A stretch of 64,000 nt of DNA. Source: Alkalihalobacillus trypoxylicola (GTDB lineage: Bacteria; Bacillota; Bacilli; Bacillales; Bacillaceae_D). The notes beneath the pieces were generated by a model. That model searched no databases, was not told the origin of the DNA, and worked only from the letters and a program-made list of their open reading frames with translations. Positions 46,302 to 54,497 of this stretch are shown here, one piece after another. Made by a program: the position numbers and the translations under genes. The first letter of the stretch is position 1. Every line of letters begins with the position of its first letter. The stretch covers positions 127,867 to 191,866 of the forward strand of contig NZ_LTAO01000036.1 in NCBI RefSeq assembly GCF_001590785.1, in the 5' to 3' direction.

Positions 46302-46847
46302 CTACAAAGACAAAGCTATCAGCTGTTGTCTAATGTTTTCGACTATCTCGTCAATGGGTAGAGAACCATCGACAATAAAATCAGAATTGGGTTTTGTTGA
46401 GACTAGCATATCAAGATAGCCACGCCTTCCTTTTAACAAATAATTTTTCATATCTAATAAAATATCTTCGCTGGAAGATTGACTAAAATCCCTCATAATC
46501 CTTCTAGCCATAGCGATATCTAATGGAGTATCAATAAAAATCGTATAGTCGAGATAATCACTCACCTCATTATGAGTATAGGCAAAAGGATAATCTAAAA
46601 AAAGGTAATCCAATGGTTCACTGATTAAATTTTCTAAATCCTTCAAAAAGGGCGTTAAATTCCATTCCTCTCGATTTGCACCTCTGTCCACCCAATCTAT
46701 GATATCTTCAGGTCCTTCCAAATCATAATCATCAAAAAACAGCGTTTTACTATTCGGAAAAATCCTCTGTAACTTAGAAGTAATGGTTGTTTTACCTCCT
46801 CCTGAAACAGCAGCTAGTGCAATGACCCTCGGTCTTTTTTGATTCAT
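46302..46847 (-). CDS. P-loop nucleoside/uridine kinase-like protein
   Basis: About 181 residues. The Walker A sequence AAVSGGGKTT is at residues 11-20. FFDDYD follows at the nucleoside-binding position, then LDYPFAYTHNE, and a lid-like region MARRIMRDFSQSS. The pattern is that of small uridine-kinase-like P-loop proteins; the substrate is not known. An upstream in-frame start at 46907 has no ribosome binding site, while GGGAGGTTTTT precedes ATG at 46847. A damaged second copy lies at 48246-48645, and the same gene order follows in both copies, indicating tandem duplication. Confidence 0.8.
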   Translation of the reverse strand: MNQKRPRVIALAAVSGGGKTTITSKLQRIFPNSKTLFFDDYDLEGPEDIIDWVDRGANREEWNLTPFLKDLENLISEPLDYLFLDYPFAYTHNEVSDYLDYTIFIDTPLDIAMARRIMRDFSQSSSEDILLDMKNYLLKGRRGYLDMLVSTKPNSDFIVDGSLPIDEIVENIRQQLIALSL

Positions 46848-46994
46848 AAAAACCTCCCGACTTTTCATCGAATATTTACCGTCTATCTGTAATAAATAGT
46901 TTAACACTTTTTTACTAGATTGGGCTTTTTCAGTAATTCGAATTTCACACTAAAAGACTTCTACTACGGGTTCTATAAATTACTTCATCAAAAT

Positions 46995-47222
46995 GAAATG
47001 AGGGTACAACGCGCATAAATGAAGAACTTTATATAGTTCCCCGCCTATTCGCTTTCCAAAGTCACTTCGGTGGGTTTGCGCTGAACTAACTTTTTTTTAA
47101 AGAGGATTTCGTTATTGCCACTTCCTCTCACTGGAGTCTCCGTGTCTTGTGTCTGCTAGCTTTCATAAAGAATCTATAAACTCAACAAGACCTTGCTTCT
47201 TTTGATAAGAAGAAAGGTCCGA
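46995..47222 (+). repeat. Family-2 repeat, long copy
   Basis: Aligns with 25850-26052: shared CCAA-GACACTTCG-like tract, GCTGAACTAACTTTT at 47080, GGATTTCGTTATT, and the terminal AAGACCTTGCTTCTTTT...GAAAGGTCC hairpin. It fills the gap between the kinase and pentapeptide genes and could terminate the latter. Confidence 0.65.
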
Positions 47223-47240
47223 GTAAAGATAATTACTAAA

Positions 47241-47879
47241 TCATTTAATTTTCAATCCAAGTAAAGAGGCAAATTGTATCGCTTGATGAGTAGAGACGGT
47301 ACATCCAGATACATTTTCAAGCCCAACCGTTAACGTATCAAAATGAGAGGAACTAATATCGACCCCTTTTAAAGGGCTCCGTATGAAATTGGTCCCCGTT
47401 ATTTGACAAGTATCAAAGAGCACTTTCTTAAAGCGACACTCATAGAAATCAGCGTTTAAAATAGAGCCATTCTGAAAAATGACTTTTTCTATTTTTGAAT
47501 TTCCGAACATCGCCATATTTAAAATAGAATCAGTAAACTTCACATTACCAATCGATGAATCAGTCAAAACGGTACCGAGTAGTTTACAATTTTTAAATGC
47601 TACCCTATGAATAGAAGCTTTCTGCATATTCGCATTAGAGAAATCACAATTCTCAAAATGGACATCGGTTAAATCAATTCGACTAAAATCGGTATTGGAG
47701 AAGTTCCCATTTTTTATGACCGTATTGTATAAGCGAACTCTTTCTAATTCTTCATTAGAAAAATCGGAATCCGTAATAATCGCACCCTCAATCTCTGGAT
47801 CCAGCTCTTCCAAAATATCCGAAAAATTCTTAGGAGTTAAATTCTCTAAAGGTGAAATCTTAGGCTCATCTATTTTCAT
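47241..47879 (-). CDS. Pentapeptide repeat protein
   Basis: About 212 residues dominated by pentapeptide repeats with Phe or Leu at the centre (NGNFSNTDFSRIDLTDVHFE; FENCDFSNANMQKAS; NADFYECRF; GTNFIRSPLKGVDIS), which should form a right-handed beta-helix. No signal peptide is present. Pentapeptide proteins include DNA-mimicking gyrase protectors (Qnr, MfpA) and proteins of unknown role; this one is closest in style to uncharacterised Bacillus members. A longer frame from 47984 reads into element R10; GAAGGTTTTAATA precedes ATG at 47879. A 3' fragment of a second copy is at 63317-63440. Confidence 0.83.
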   Translation of the reverse strand: MKIDEPKISPLENLTPKNFSDILEELDPEIEGAIITDSDFSNEELERVRLYNTVIKNGNFSNTDFSRIDLTDVHFENCDFSNANMQKASIHRVAFKNCKLLGTVLTDSSIGNVKFTDSILNMAMFGNSKIEKVIFQNGSILNADFYECRFKKVLFDTCQITGTNFIRSPLKGVDISSSHFDTLTVGLENVSGCTVSTHQAIQFASLLGLKIK

Positions 47880-47971
47880 TATTAAAACCTTCTTTTTAAT
47901 TTGAACTATAACATAATGAGGTTTTACTTGTAAGTTTATTAGAGGGAAGAAGAATTTTTTATAGAAATGAA

Positions 47972-48180
47972 CCCCTTTCATCATTACTATCTTTTAATGA
48001 AAACCGAGCGATTAGGTTTTTAATTTCCACTTTAGGTAGATGCTTTCCCAAGGGCTTGTCGTCAGAGTAAATCTTCAAACGGCGCTGATCCTTTGGGAGT
48101 CACTACACCCGTTACAATCAAAGAGTGAATTCGCAAACATTCAAGACATTTTTATAATGAATGTTGACTCATAAAAATAA
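47972..48180 (+). repeat. Family-1 dispersed element R10 (core with internal deletion)
   Basis: The copy lacks about 29 bases between CTTGTC and GTCAGAG, which removes the left arm of the inner stem, so the core can no longer fold fully. Its tail, AATGTTGACTCATAAAA, and the following 70 bases match those of R9, showing that both are part of one duplicated segment. Confidence 0.85.
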
Positions 48181-48245
48181 CCATTTGATAGAGAAAGAAT
48201 AATCATTTAGTAGAGAGGCTCGCTGAATGAAAAACCACAGCGCTA

Positions 48246-48645
48246 CTACAAAGGCAAAGTTATCAGCTGTTGCCTTATTTGATCTACTATCTCATCAATA
48301 GATTGAGAACCATCGACAATAAAATCAGAATTGGGTTTTGTTGAGACTAGCATATCGAGATAGCCACTCACCTCATTATGAGTATAGGCAAAAGGATAAT
48401 CTAAAAAAAGGTAATCCAATGGTGCATTGCTTAATCTTTCTAAATCCTTCAAAAAAGGCGTTAAATTCCATGCCTCCCGATCTCCACCTCTGTCCACCCA
48501 ATCTATGATATTTTCAGGTCCTTCCAAATCATAATCATCAAAAAATAGCGTTTTAATAAATCCTCTGTAACCTAGAAGTAATCGTTGTTTTACCGCCTGA
48601 AACAGCAACTAATGCAATGACCTCGGTCTTTTTTTGATTAATCAT
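48246..48645 (-). pseudogene. Broken duplicate of the P-loop kinase gene
   Basis: A second copy of the gene at 46302-46847. ATG at 48645 follows GGAGAGT and the frame reads MINQKKTEVIALVAVSGGKTT, with one Gly lost from the P-loop, before a stop in QRIY caused by a frameshift. The remainder, from KTLFFDDYDLEGPENIIDWV, is in another frame. About 45 residues between NEVS and GYLDM are missing; the breakpoints share the short sequence GAGATA, suggesting deletion between microhomologies. The protein is certainly inactive. Confidence 0.85.
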
Positions 48646-48758
48646 ACTCTCCTAACTTTATTATGAAATTTTCTCCAAATCTTTTACGAATATTTTAACA
48701 TGGTATTTTCTAATTTAGGCATTTTTCGGGTCCTATTGACTCAACAAAAGGCTTCTAA

Positions 48759-48790
48759 CAAAAAAACATAAGAGCTATTAAACTCTTATG
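48759..48790 (-). terminator. Intrinsic terminator overlapping the stop of the LlaJI-like nuclease gene
   Basis: CATAAGAG and CTCTTATG enclose the stop codon in an eight-base loop, and seven or eight T follow on the minus strand. It marks the left end of the defence operon. Confidence 0.8.
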
Positions 48791-50082
48791 CTTTCTGTTT
48801 TATTCATTGATTCTCTATAATCAAACTTCTCCTTTCCAATATAACACCTCATTGAAAAGAAAGTATTAATCTTTATCGCTTTAATATCTTCAAAATCGGA
48901 ATTATTTTCAATGTTAACTTTTCCAACATATTTCATAATCTCTTTTTCACCTGATGGAAAGATAAACATATTCTCTACTTTTGTTATTTGCAGAAGCCTT
49001 TTCTTTAATCTTACATTAGAAAATTTTAATTTACTTGATTTTATATTTTTAAAAATGGTAAAAGCATAAAACATCTGTTTCACAATGTCATGCCAACCTG
49101 GTAAATTCTTGTTGATATCATAATACTTAGCATCTAAGATGTACAAAGCATCATTTTCTATGTACATAATATCCGGTCTTTGCGATTGAACAATTGCATC
49201 TGAATCAATCTCCCAATTTATTTTTGGGATTAACTTTCTAAGACTCTGATATTCGTTGTTAAATAATTTACTACAAATAGCTTCCCATACGTTGTAAAAA
49301 TAAGGAGTAACCAAGACATCTAACTTATTTTCAACTTGTTCCGCTTTGATTCCACGAAGAAAATTAATCATTAAGTAGATAAGTTTTACTTCTCTCTCTA
49401 CAAAAGTATCCCTCATTTCCATTTCTAAAAAATTCAAAGCATAATTAATATCACACGGAAGCTCTATAACCCTTTTCTCAATTGAATAGTCGAATAACCA
49501 GCCGTAACGTTCAAAACTTCTATTAATACAATAATCATGTAACATCATTAACATGTGCTGCTTATCAATTGTTTTTCTATTTGAGATCGTATCCACATAT
49601 ACCACAGTATTGTCAGATACAATTGGTTGCTTTTTTACGATGGTCGATGGCCAATCGACATGTCCATTAAAATGGATAGACTTCAACTTTAATTCCTTCT
49701 GTATTAAACCATTTTGATTAAAATCTTCTATAAGATCAAAGGCAGTAACTAGGCTTTCTCTTTGTTCTCCAGTTGTTCCACCAAGTAACTGCATTTCAAG
49801 AGTATCTAATGTAGCCTCTTTTCTATATTTCATTAAGACATGTAGAAGAGTAACAATATGCCCTCTACACTCATCATCATTTTTTGGGAGCAAATAACCT
49901 TTAGGAAAAACAATTATAAATTCATCCTTAAAAACAATAAAACCAACTACTCTAAATCGAATCTTAGGTCCATTTATAATACATAGTTCATTTTTTAAAA
50001 AATTATTTATAACATCCTTGGGGAAATCATTATTATAGTTTGTATACTCTGTATATATTTTAAAATTCGATTTCAATTCCAT
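48778..50082 (-). CDS. LlaJI/McrC-like restriction endonuclease subunit
   Basis: About 434 residues. The C-terminal half carries a PD-(D/E)XK nuclease core: RPDIMYIENDALYILDAKYYD holds the Asp and Asp-x-Lys residues. The N-terminal half has McrC/LlaJI-like segments (VVGFIVFKDEFIIVFPKGY; HGHIVTLLHVLMKY-like). The pairing with an upstream McrB-like AAA protein and an adjacent cytosine-5 methyltransferase fits LlaJI-type restriction, in which the AAA protein drives cleavage by this subunit. An earlier in-frame start at 50097 is not preceded by a ribosome binding site; GGTGGGATA precedes ATG at 50082. It starts 27 bases after the McrB-like gene. Confidence 0.82.
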   Translation of the reverse strand: MELKSNFKIYTEYTNYNNDFPKDVINNFLKNELCIINGPKIRFRVVGFIVFKDEFIIVFPKGYLLPKNDDECRGHIVTLLHVLMKYRKEATLDTLEMQLLGGTTGEQRESLVTAFDLIEDFNQNGLIQKELKLKSIHFNGHVDWPSTIVKKQPIVSDNTVVYVDTISNRKTIDKQHMLMMLHDYCINRSFERYGWLFDYSIEKRVIELPCDINYALNFLEMEMRDTFVEREVKLIYLMINFLRGIKAEQVENKLDVLVTPYFYNVWEAICSKLFNNEYQSLRKLIPKINWEIDSDAIVQSQRPDIMYIENDALYILDAKYYDINKNLPGWHDIVKQMFYAFTIFKNIKSSKLKFSNVRLKKRLLQITKVENMFIFPSGEKEIMKYVGKVNIENNSDFEDIKAIKINTFFSMRCYIGKEKFDYRESMNKTESIRV

Positions 50083-50109
50083 ACTATATCCCACCAATTT
50101 ACCTAAAAG

Positions 50110-51741
50110 TTATTCTTCATCTAATTCTTGAATTTCTTCTAACTCCATTTCTTCTTCTTCCAATATACTTTCTTTACTAATCATTTTATTTAGGTCATCA
50201 ACAATCTCCATAATATCTACTTCATTGTAATAAGCATTAACAAGCTCAGAATATGTTCTAATTCCATCAACAAAAAAATCATTATGCTTATATCGAACAA
50301 CATCATCCCATAGATATATTAATAATTTGGCAGCAACATTTTTATTATCTTCAATTTCATCAGGGCTAATAAAATATGGTCCAATAAGCCTATCTTCATT
50401 AATCTCAAGCTGCTTCAGCTTATTATTAATAGAAGCCAATAACATTCTCCATTTAAAAGTGGCACCAGCATACTTAACTAAGATGTCCTCATGAACAAAG
50501 CCACTCTCTTTAATTTCCATATACTTGTATTTCCATCTCCGCTTAAATGCTGAATCTAATACAAATACACCTTGATCGGCACTATTCATCGTTGCAACAA
50601 TATTCATATTATTAGGGATATATAACCCCTTACTTAGATGCTGAACGGTCCCGCCTAGAGAGCTCAAGTATTTTGCCAGTTCGACATTTGGAATAATTAC
50701 ATATTCACTTCTTCCATCTTTATTACGGTCCATCAGTTGAAAAATATCTCCAAATACAGATGGAGCATTCGCTCTATTTATTTCTTCTATTAACAGAGTA
50801 AACTGTTCTGTTGGATTCTCTATAGCCTCTATTAACACATTGATAAATGGTCCTGGAACATATTGATAATTAATTCTTGGCTCTCCAAGCGAAAATTCTT
50901 CCCCATCTACTCCGTATAGCGTCTCTCCTCTTTTGTATACTGGAACTGGCTTATAACTCCCCACAAAATCATAATAAGAATATTCGGAATGAAAGACAAC
51001 TCTTGTTCCATTAAAGAAATTTTTCTCCAGGTAGTTACTTTTTCCCGTACCAGGAGCTCCATAAACAATTATATTTTCAGCAACATGATTGCTATTATCA
51101 ACAATATTACTTGCTTCATCAGCTCTTTGTTCTTGTAATTCTAATCCCATAGTAAATAATTGTTCGTTTTCTGCCATATAGCTTACAATTTGTGATACAT
51201 AAGATTGACTAACATTAACTAGCTCTAACAAATTTAAGCAAGGCGAAACATAATAGTCAGTTCTATCAATCGTTTTTTGCCCATACCACCAAGAATAATC
51301 TGTTATAAACGTTATAAGATAGTCCTTATTTTGCTGCTCGTTTATAAAATGTTCTTCTATTGCCTTATTTAAATTTGGAGTAATATCTTCAATCTCACTA
51401 CCTTTCAAATCCTTTATTTCGTTCCAAAACGCTTTAGAATTGCTGAAATATGCTTCACATACATCCTCTAAACACTTCTTATACTTTATTAATTCTTTTA
51501 CATAATCAACTACAAATGTCGCAATATAGAACCATTGGTTCGGGAAGAAAATTTTATTTCCCGAATTTCGAATTATCTCAGCTGTATAATCATTGTAATG
51601 AATTGTTGCATCATTAGAATTTAATACTTCCGAAAATAAATCTTTAAAATCTCTAGGGAGTTTAAAATCTTTACTATTAAAATAATGACTATAATTATGT
51701 TTTGATTGATTTGCTAACTTATTTAAATCTCTGAGTTCCAT
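50110..51741 (-). CDS. McrB/LlaJI-like AAA+ restriction motor subunit
   Basis: About 543 residues. The N-terminal 230 residues are an unrecognised, probably DNA-recognising, domain. The AAA+ module follows: Walker A GAPGTGKSNYLEK, a McrB-like segment YYDFVGSYKP, Walker B FTLLIEEINRANAPSVFG, and NNMNIVATMNSADQG with VLDSAFKRRW. In McrBC and LlaJI this protein hydrolyses nucleotide and moves DNA for the nuclease partner. The C-terminus is Glu-rich. A frame from 51810 has no ribosome binding site; TGGGAGGAAGTT precedes ATG at 51741. First gene of the pair, divergent from the methyltransferase gene. Confidence 0.85.
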   Translation of the reverse strand: MELRDLNKLANQSKHNYSHYFNSKDFKLPRDFKDLFSEVLNSNDATIHYNDYTAEIIRNSGNKIFFPNQWFYIATFVVDYVKELIKYKKCLEDVCEAYFSNSKAFWNEIKDLKGSEIEDITPNLNKAIEEHFINEQQNKDYLITFITDYSWWYGQKTIDRTDYYVSPCLNLLELVNVSQSYVSQIVSYMAENEQLFTMGLELQEQRADEASNIVDNSNHVAENIIVYGAPGTGKSNYLEKNFFNGTRVVFHSEYSYYDFVGSYKPVPVYKRGETLYGVDGEEFSLGEPRINYQYVPGPFINVLIEAIENPTEQFTLLIEEINRANAPSVFGDIFQLMDRNKDGRSEYVIIPNVELAKYLSSLGGTVQHLSKGLYIPNNMNIVATMNSADQGVFVLDSAFKRRWKYKYMEIKESGFVHEDILVKYAGATFKWRMLLASINNKLKQLEINEDRLIGPYFISPDEIEDNKNVAAKLLIYLWDDVVRYKHNDFFVDGIRTYSELVNAYYNEVDIMEIVDDLNKMISKESILEEEEMELEEIQELDEE

Positions 51742-51850
51742 AACTTCCTCCCACTTCTTAAACACCAACTTTTTTCCTATAATATACCTTAAAAGTAACT
51801 TTAAGTACAATTATTACTACTATACTCTAAAACATAAATACAAAATTACA

Positions 51851-51887
51851 TTGACACCCGAATAAACGTTTGGTAAAATTGTGTCAA
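51851..51887. promoter_or_regulatory. Divergent promoter with inverted repeat, methyltransferase/restriction control region
   Basis: A plus-strand promoter TTGACA, 17 bases, TAAAAT (51851-51879) serves the methyltransferase gene. Its -35 box is one arm of the inverted repeat TTGACAC/GTGTCAA, whose other arm at 51881-51887 offers a -35-like box for the restriction genes on the minus strand, though with a poor -10. A protein bound to the repeat would block both. The methyltransferase carries an N-terminal helix-turn-helix and is the obvious candidate. A second inverted repeat, TACAC/GTGTA, lies just before its start codon. Confidence 0.6.
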
Positions 51888-51933
51888 CAAAAGGACAATA
51901 CGACCTAACAAATACACATTTGGAGTGTAGTGA

Positions 51934-53109
51934 ATGAGTACATATAAAATAATTAAAGAAAAAAGAATTCGATTAGGGATGACTCAAAAAGAATTAGCAG
52001 ATTCCCTTGGAATGGGGAAAAATGGGGACAGAACTTTAAGAAGATGGGAAAACGGGGAAACAGAGCCCTCATCAATAGAACTTCAAGCAATTTTAAAATT
52101 TCCGGAGATTCCCCCATTTCCCCCTTTAGAAAACCCAACATTTAAAATGATAGATCTCTTTGCAGGAATTGGTGGAATTCGACTGGCATTTCAAAGGCAA
52201 GGTGGTCAATCTGTATTCGCTTCAGAATGGGACAAATTTGCTTGTAAGACATACAAAGCAAACTTTGGAGAAGTTCCAGTAGGTGATATTACTTTAATTG
52301 ATCCACACTCAATTCCTAACCACGATATTCTACTAGCTGGATTCCCTTGTCAGCCATTTTCTCAAGCAGGATTAAAAAAAGGATTTGAGGACACTCGTGG
52401 AACCCTCTTTTTTCACATTGCAAATATATTAAAAACAAAACGTCCCAAAGCATTTTTATTAGAAAATGTAAAACAATTAAAAGGACATAATAAGGGACAA
52501 ACACTGGCAAAAATAAAACAAGTTTTAGAAGAATTAGGTTACTCATTGCATATTGAGGTGCTAAGGGCGGCCGATTTTGGAATTCCTCAAAATAGAGAGA
52601 GAATTTTCATTGTAGGATTTCATTCATCAATAGGGGGACACGATATCTTATTCAAATTTCCAAGCCCTTCATATGAAAAAACGAATGTTGGTTCGATTTT
52701 ACAAAAAGATGTAGATAACAAATATACTATATCAGATCGACTATACCAAGGACACTTACGAAGAAAAGCAGCTCATAAGGAGAAAGGTAATGGGTTTGGA
52801 TTCTCCCTCTTCAATGCTGAAAGTCCGTATACAAACACTATTAGCGCTAGGTATTATAAGGATGGTAGTGAAGTATTAATTGAACAAAAAGGAAAAAACC
52901 CAAGAAAGATAACACCTCGTGAATGTGCAAGATTACAAGGTTTCCCTGAAAATTTCATTATACCCGTTTCGGACACCCAAGCTTACCGACAATTTGGTAA
53001 TTCAGTTACCGTTCCAGTTGTTGAATTAATTGCAAAAAATATGGTTAAAGCAATTCAACCATATTTTCTGAATGATACTAATGAAATTGTAAAAATATCA
53101 ACACAGTAG
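51934..53109 (+). CDS. DNA cytosine-5 methyltransferase with N-terminal helix-turn-helix
   Basis: A 391-residue protein. Residues 5-55 form an XRE-type helix-turn-helix (IRLGMTQKELADSLG ... RTLRRWENG). The rest is a C5 methyltransferase: motif I IDLFAGIGGIRLAF, motif IV with the catalytic Cys in GFPCQPFSQAG, motif VI FLLENVK, motif VIII QNRERIFIVGF, motif IX RECARLQGFPE, and motif X YRQFGNSV. The recognition domain between VIII and IX is short. It should protect host DNA from the restriction genes on the other strand and could also serve the DrmA/B operon, as DrmMII does in class 2 DISARM. The fused helix-turn-helix suggests autoregulation. TTGGAGTG precedes ATG. Confidence 0.92.
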   Translation: MSTYKIIKEKRIRLGMTQKELADSLGMGKNGDRTLRRWENGETEPSSIELQAILKFPEIPPFPPLENPTFKMIDLFAGIGGIRLAFQRQGGQSVFASEWDKFACKTYKANFGEVPVGDITLIDPHSIPNHDILLAGFPCQPFSQAGLKKGFEDTRGTLFFHIANILKTKRPKAFLLENVKQLKGHNKGQTLAKIKQVLEELGYSLHIEVLRAADFGIPQNRERIFIVGFHSSIGGHDILFKFPSPSYEKTNVGSILQKDVDNKYTISDRLYQGHLRRKAAHKEKGNGFGFSLFNAESPYTNTISARYYKDGSEVLIEQKGKNPRKITPRECARLQGFPENFIIPVSDTQAYRQFGNSVTVPVVELIAKNMVKAIQPYFLNDTNEIVKISTQ

Positions 53110-53133
53110 AGATTTTCTTTACTGTGTTGATAT
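53095..53133 (+). terminator. Hairpin overlapping the methyltransferase stop codon
   Basis: ATATCAACACAGTA pairs with TACTGTGTTGATAT over an 11-base loop and is followed by TGTCTTT. It encloses the TAG stop codon. Confidence 0.75.
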
Positions 53134-53285
53134 TGTCTTTATGAATTTCACGCCCCGTTACTGTAAAGTAGTATCAATCATCATCTGTTGTAATAATAAC
53201 CCTTCTTAAAAGTATGATTTCCACTTTCATCTTGTAGTTTGCTTGAATTTAGGTCTTTTTTTCCATCTTACTTTTCAATCTTTTT

Positions 53286-53792
53286 TTAATCTTCATTAGT
53301 TTGGAGCTTATTTGAATAAACAATTTTAGAATTATTTATTAGCTTTTGTGTAACCGTTAAATTCCATGCCCTCACTTTACTATGCCATTTTTTATTTTTC
53401 AAGAAATTTATCCAACTTAGCTCTATTATCTTTTCAAGAACATAACCTTCATAAAATTTCATTACTATGATGTATTCAAACTTTTGAGATTCTGGTTCAT
53501 TAGTATTTGGCTCATTCAATCAGTAAAAAACACCTGTTACTTTTCCTGTAGTAGATTTAATACTATATCTGTCAACTTTTACGCTTATTGCATCTATATT
53601 TTGAGTGTCTATAGGTGCTGGCTGTAACTTTGGCAAACCTATAGTATTACTATAATAATTTATTGCTATATATTCACCCAAGTCACCTAATAAATTTTTA
53701 CTCCTAATAATTCCTCTTTTTTTTAATTCATTAATTACTTCACTTTAGGCTTTAATTAAATCGTTATCTGATAATCCATTTATTAAATTCAT
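53286..53792 (-). pseudogene. Restriction-endonuclease-like gene with two in-frame stops
   Basis: One uninterrupted frame of 169 codons runs from ATG at 53792 (after AAGGGGGAAAAA) to the TAA at 53286, except for TAA at codon 15 and TGA at 53520-53522. It reads through as NLLGDLGEYIAINYYSNTIG, LQPAPIDTQNIDAISVK, RYSIKSTTGK and, after the TGA, FEYIIVMKF and KVRAWNLTVTQKLI. The spacing of Glu, Asp and the SIKS lysine fits a small PD-(D/E)XK nuclease of the kind found beside methyltransferases. Only substitutions have broken it, so decay is recent. The 77-codon downstream ORF alone would not be a gene. Confidence 0.75.
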
Positions 53793-54497
53793 TTTTTCCC
53801 CCTTAATGAATTGCTCACTTAAACAATTTGTTTCTTAACTGTAATAAACGTATTATATATTTATCATGAATTTTCTATTACACGATACTTTATCTTATTT
53901 ACTTCTATGTAAGTGGATAATTATCAGCAATTAATAAATGTCACTTTTCGTATAGTTAGTGGTGTGAATATATATAGTTATACAAAATTATTTTTCTGTT
54001 ATATATGTTTACCTTAATTTCATTAAGCAGCTCTTAACGTTGCATATTGGATTTTCTTACATTTAAAATTATAGTTACTAGCTGATGTAAATAACCCGTT
54101 ATCTCTTTCTTTCTGTATTGTTTAAAATTATTCACATATTTACTCTAATTAATTCATTTGTATTGGCATCCATACTAGTTAACACCTCAGATGATGTATA
54201 ATATTAAAATCTGGATTACCTTATCACGTATGCAAATGTTTCATTAGACGATAAATTAGGAATACTAAAAAATAATGACATAAAAACCCTTACTTAGAAG
54301 CGCTGGTTCGGTCACTCAAACACCTAATGAATTTTCCACAAAAAGGTTTTGCCTCACATAAGGAAGCAAGACAATAACCTTTCATCCCATACACTTACAA
54401 AATTAATTCTCTTTTGGATTATAGTATTAGTTCTTTCTATACATTTATACAAATTGCCGACCGCGTATAGTGAAATAATATCCTTAATAACTATTCT
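53793..54497. other. AT-rich intergenic region with one coding remnant
   Basis: About 700 bases without a gene. On the minus strand, 54122-54023 reads about 33 codons ending NFKCKKIQYATLRAA before TAA; it looks like the C-terminus of a lost gene, but the family was not recognised. No clear terminator for the DrmB-like gene was found. The remainder is AT-rich and featureless by eye. Confidence 0.4.

Noticed and set aside
690-48180. Family-1 repeats as a CRISPR array
   Set aside because: Units are about 260 bases, dispersed over kilobases and not separated by regular spacers.
53286-53519. 77-codon ORF as an independent gene
   Set aside because: It is the 3' part of the 169-codon frame interrupted by a TGA; its TTG start has no ribosome binding site.
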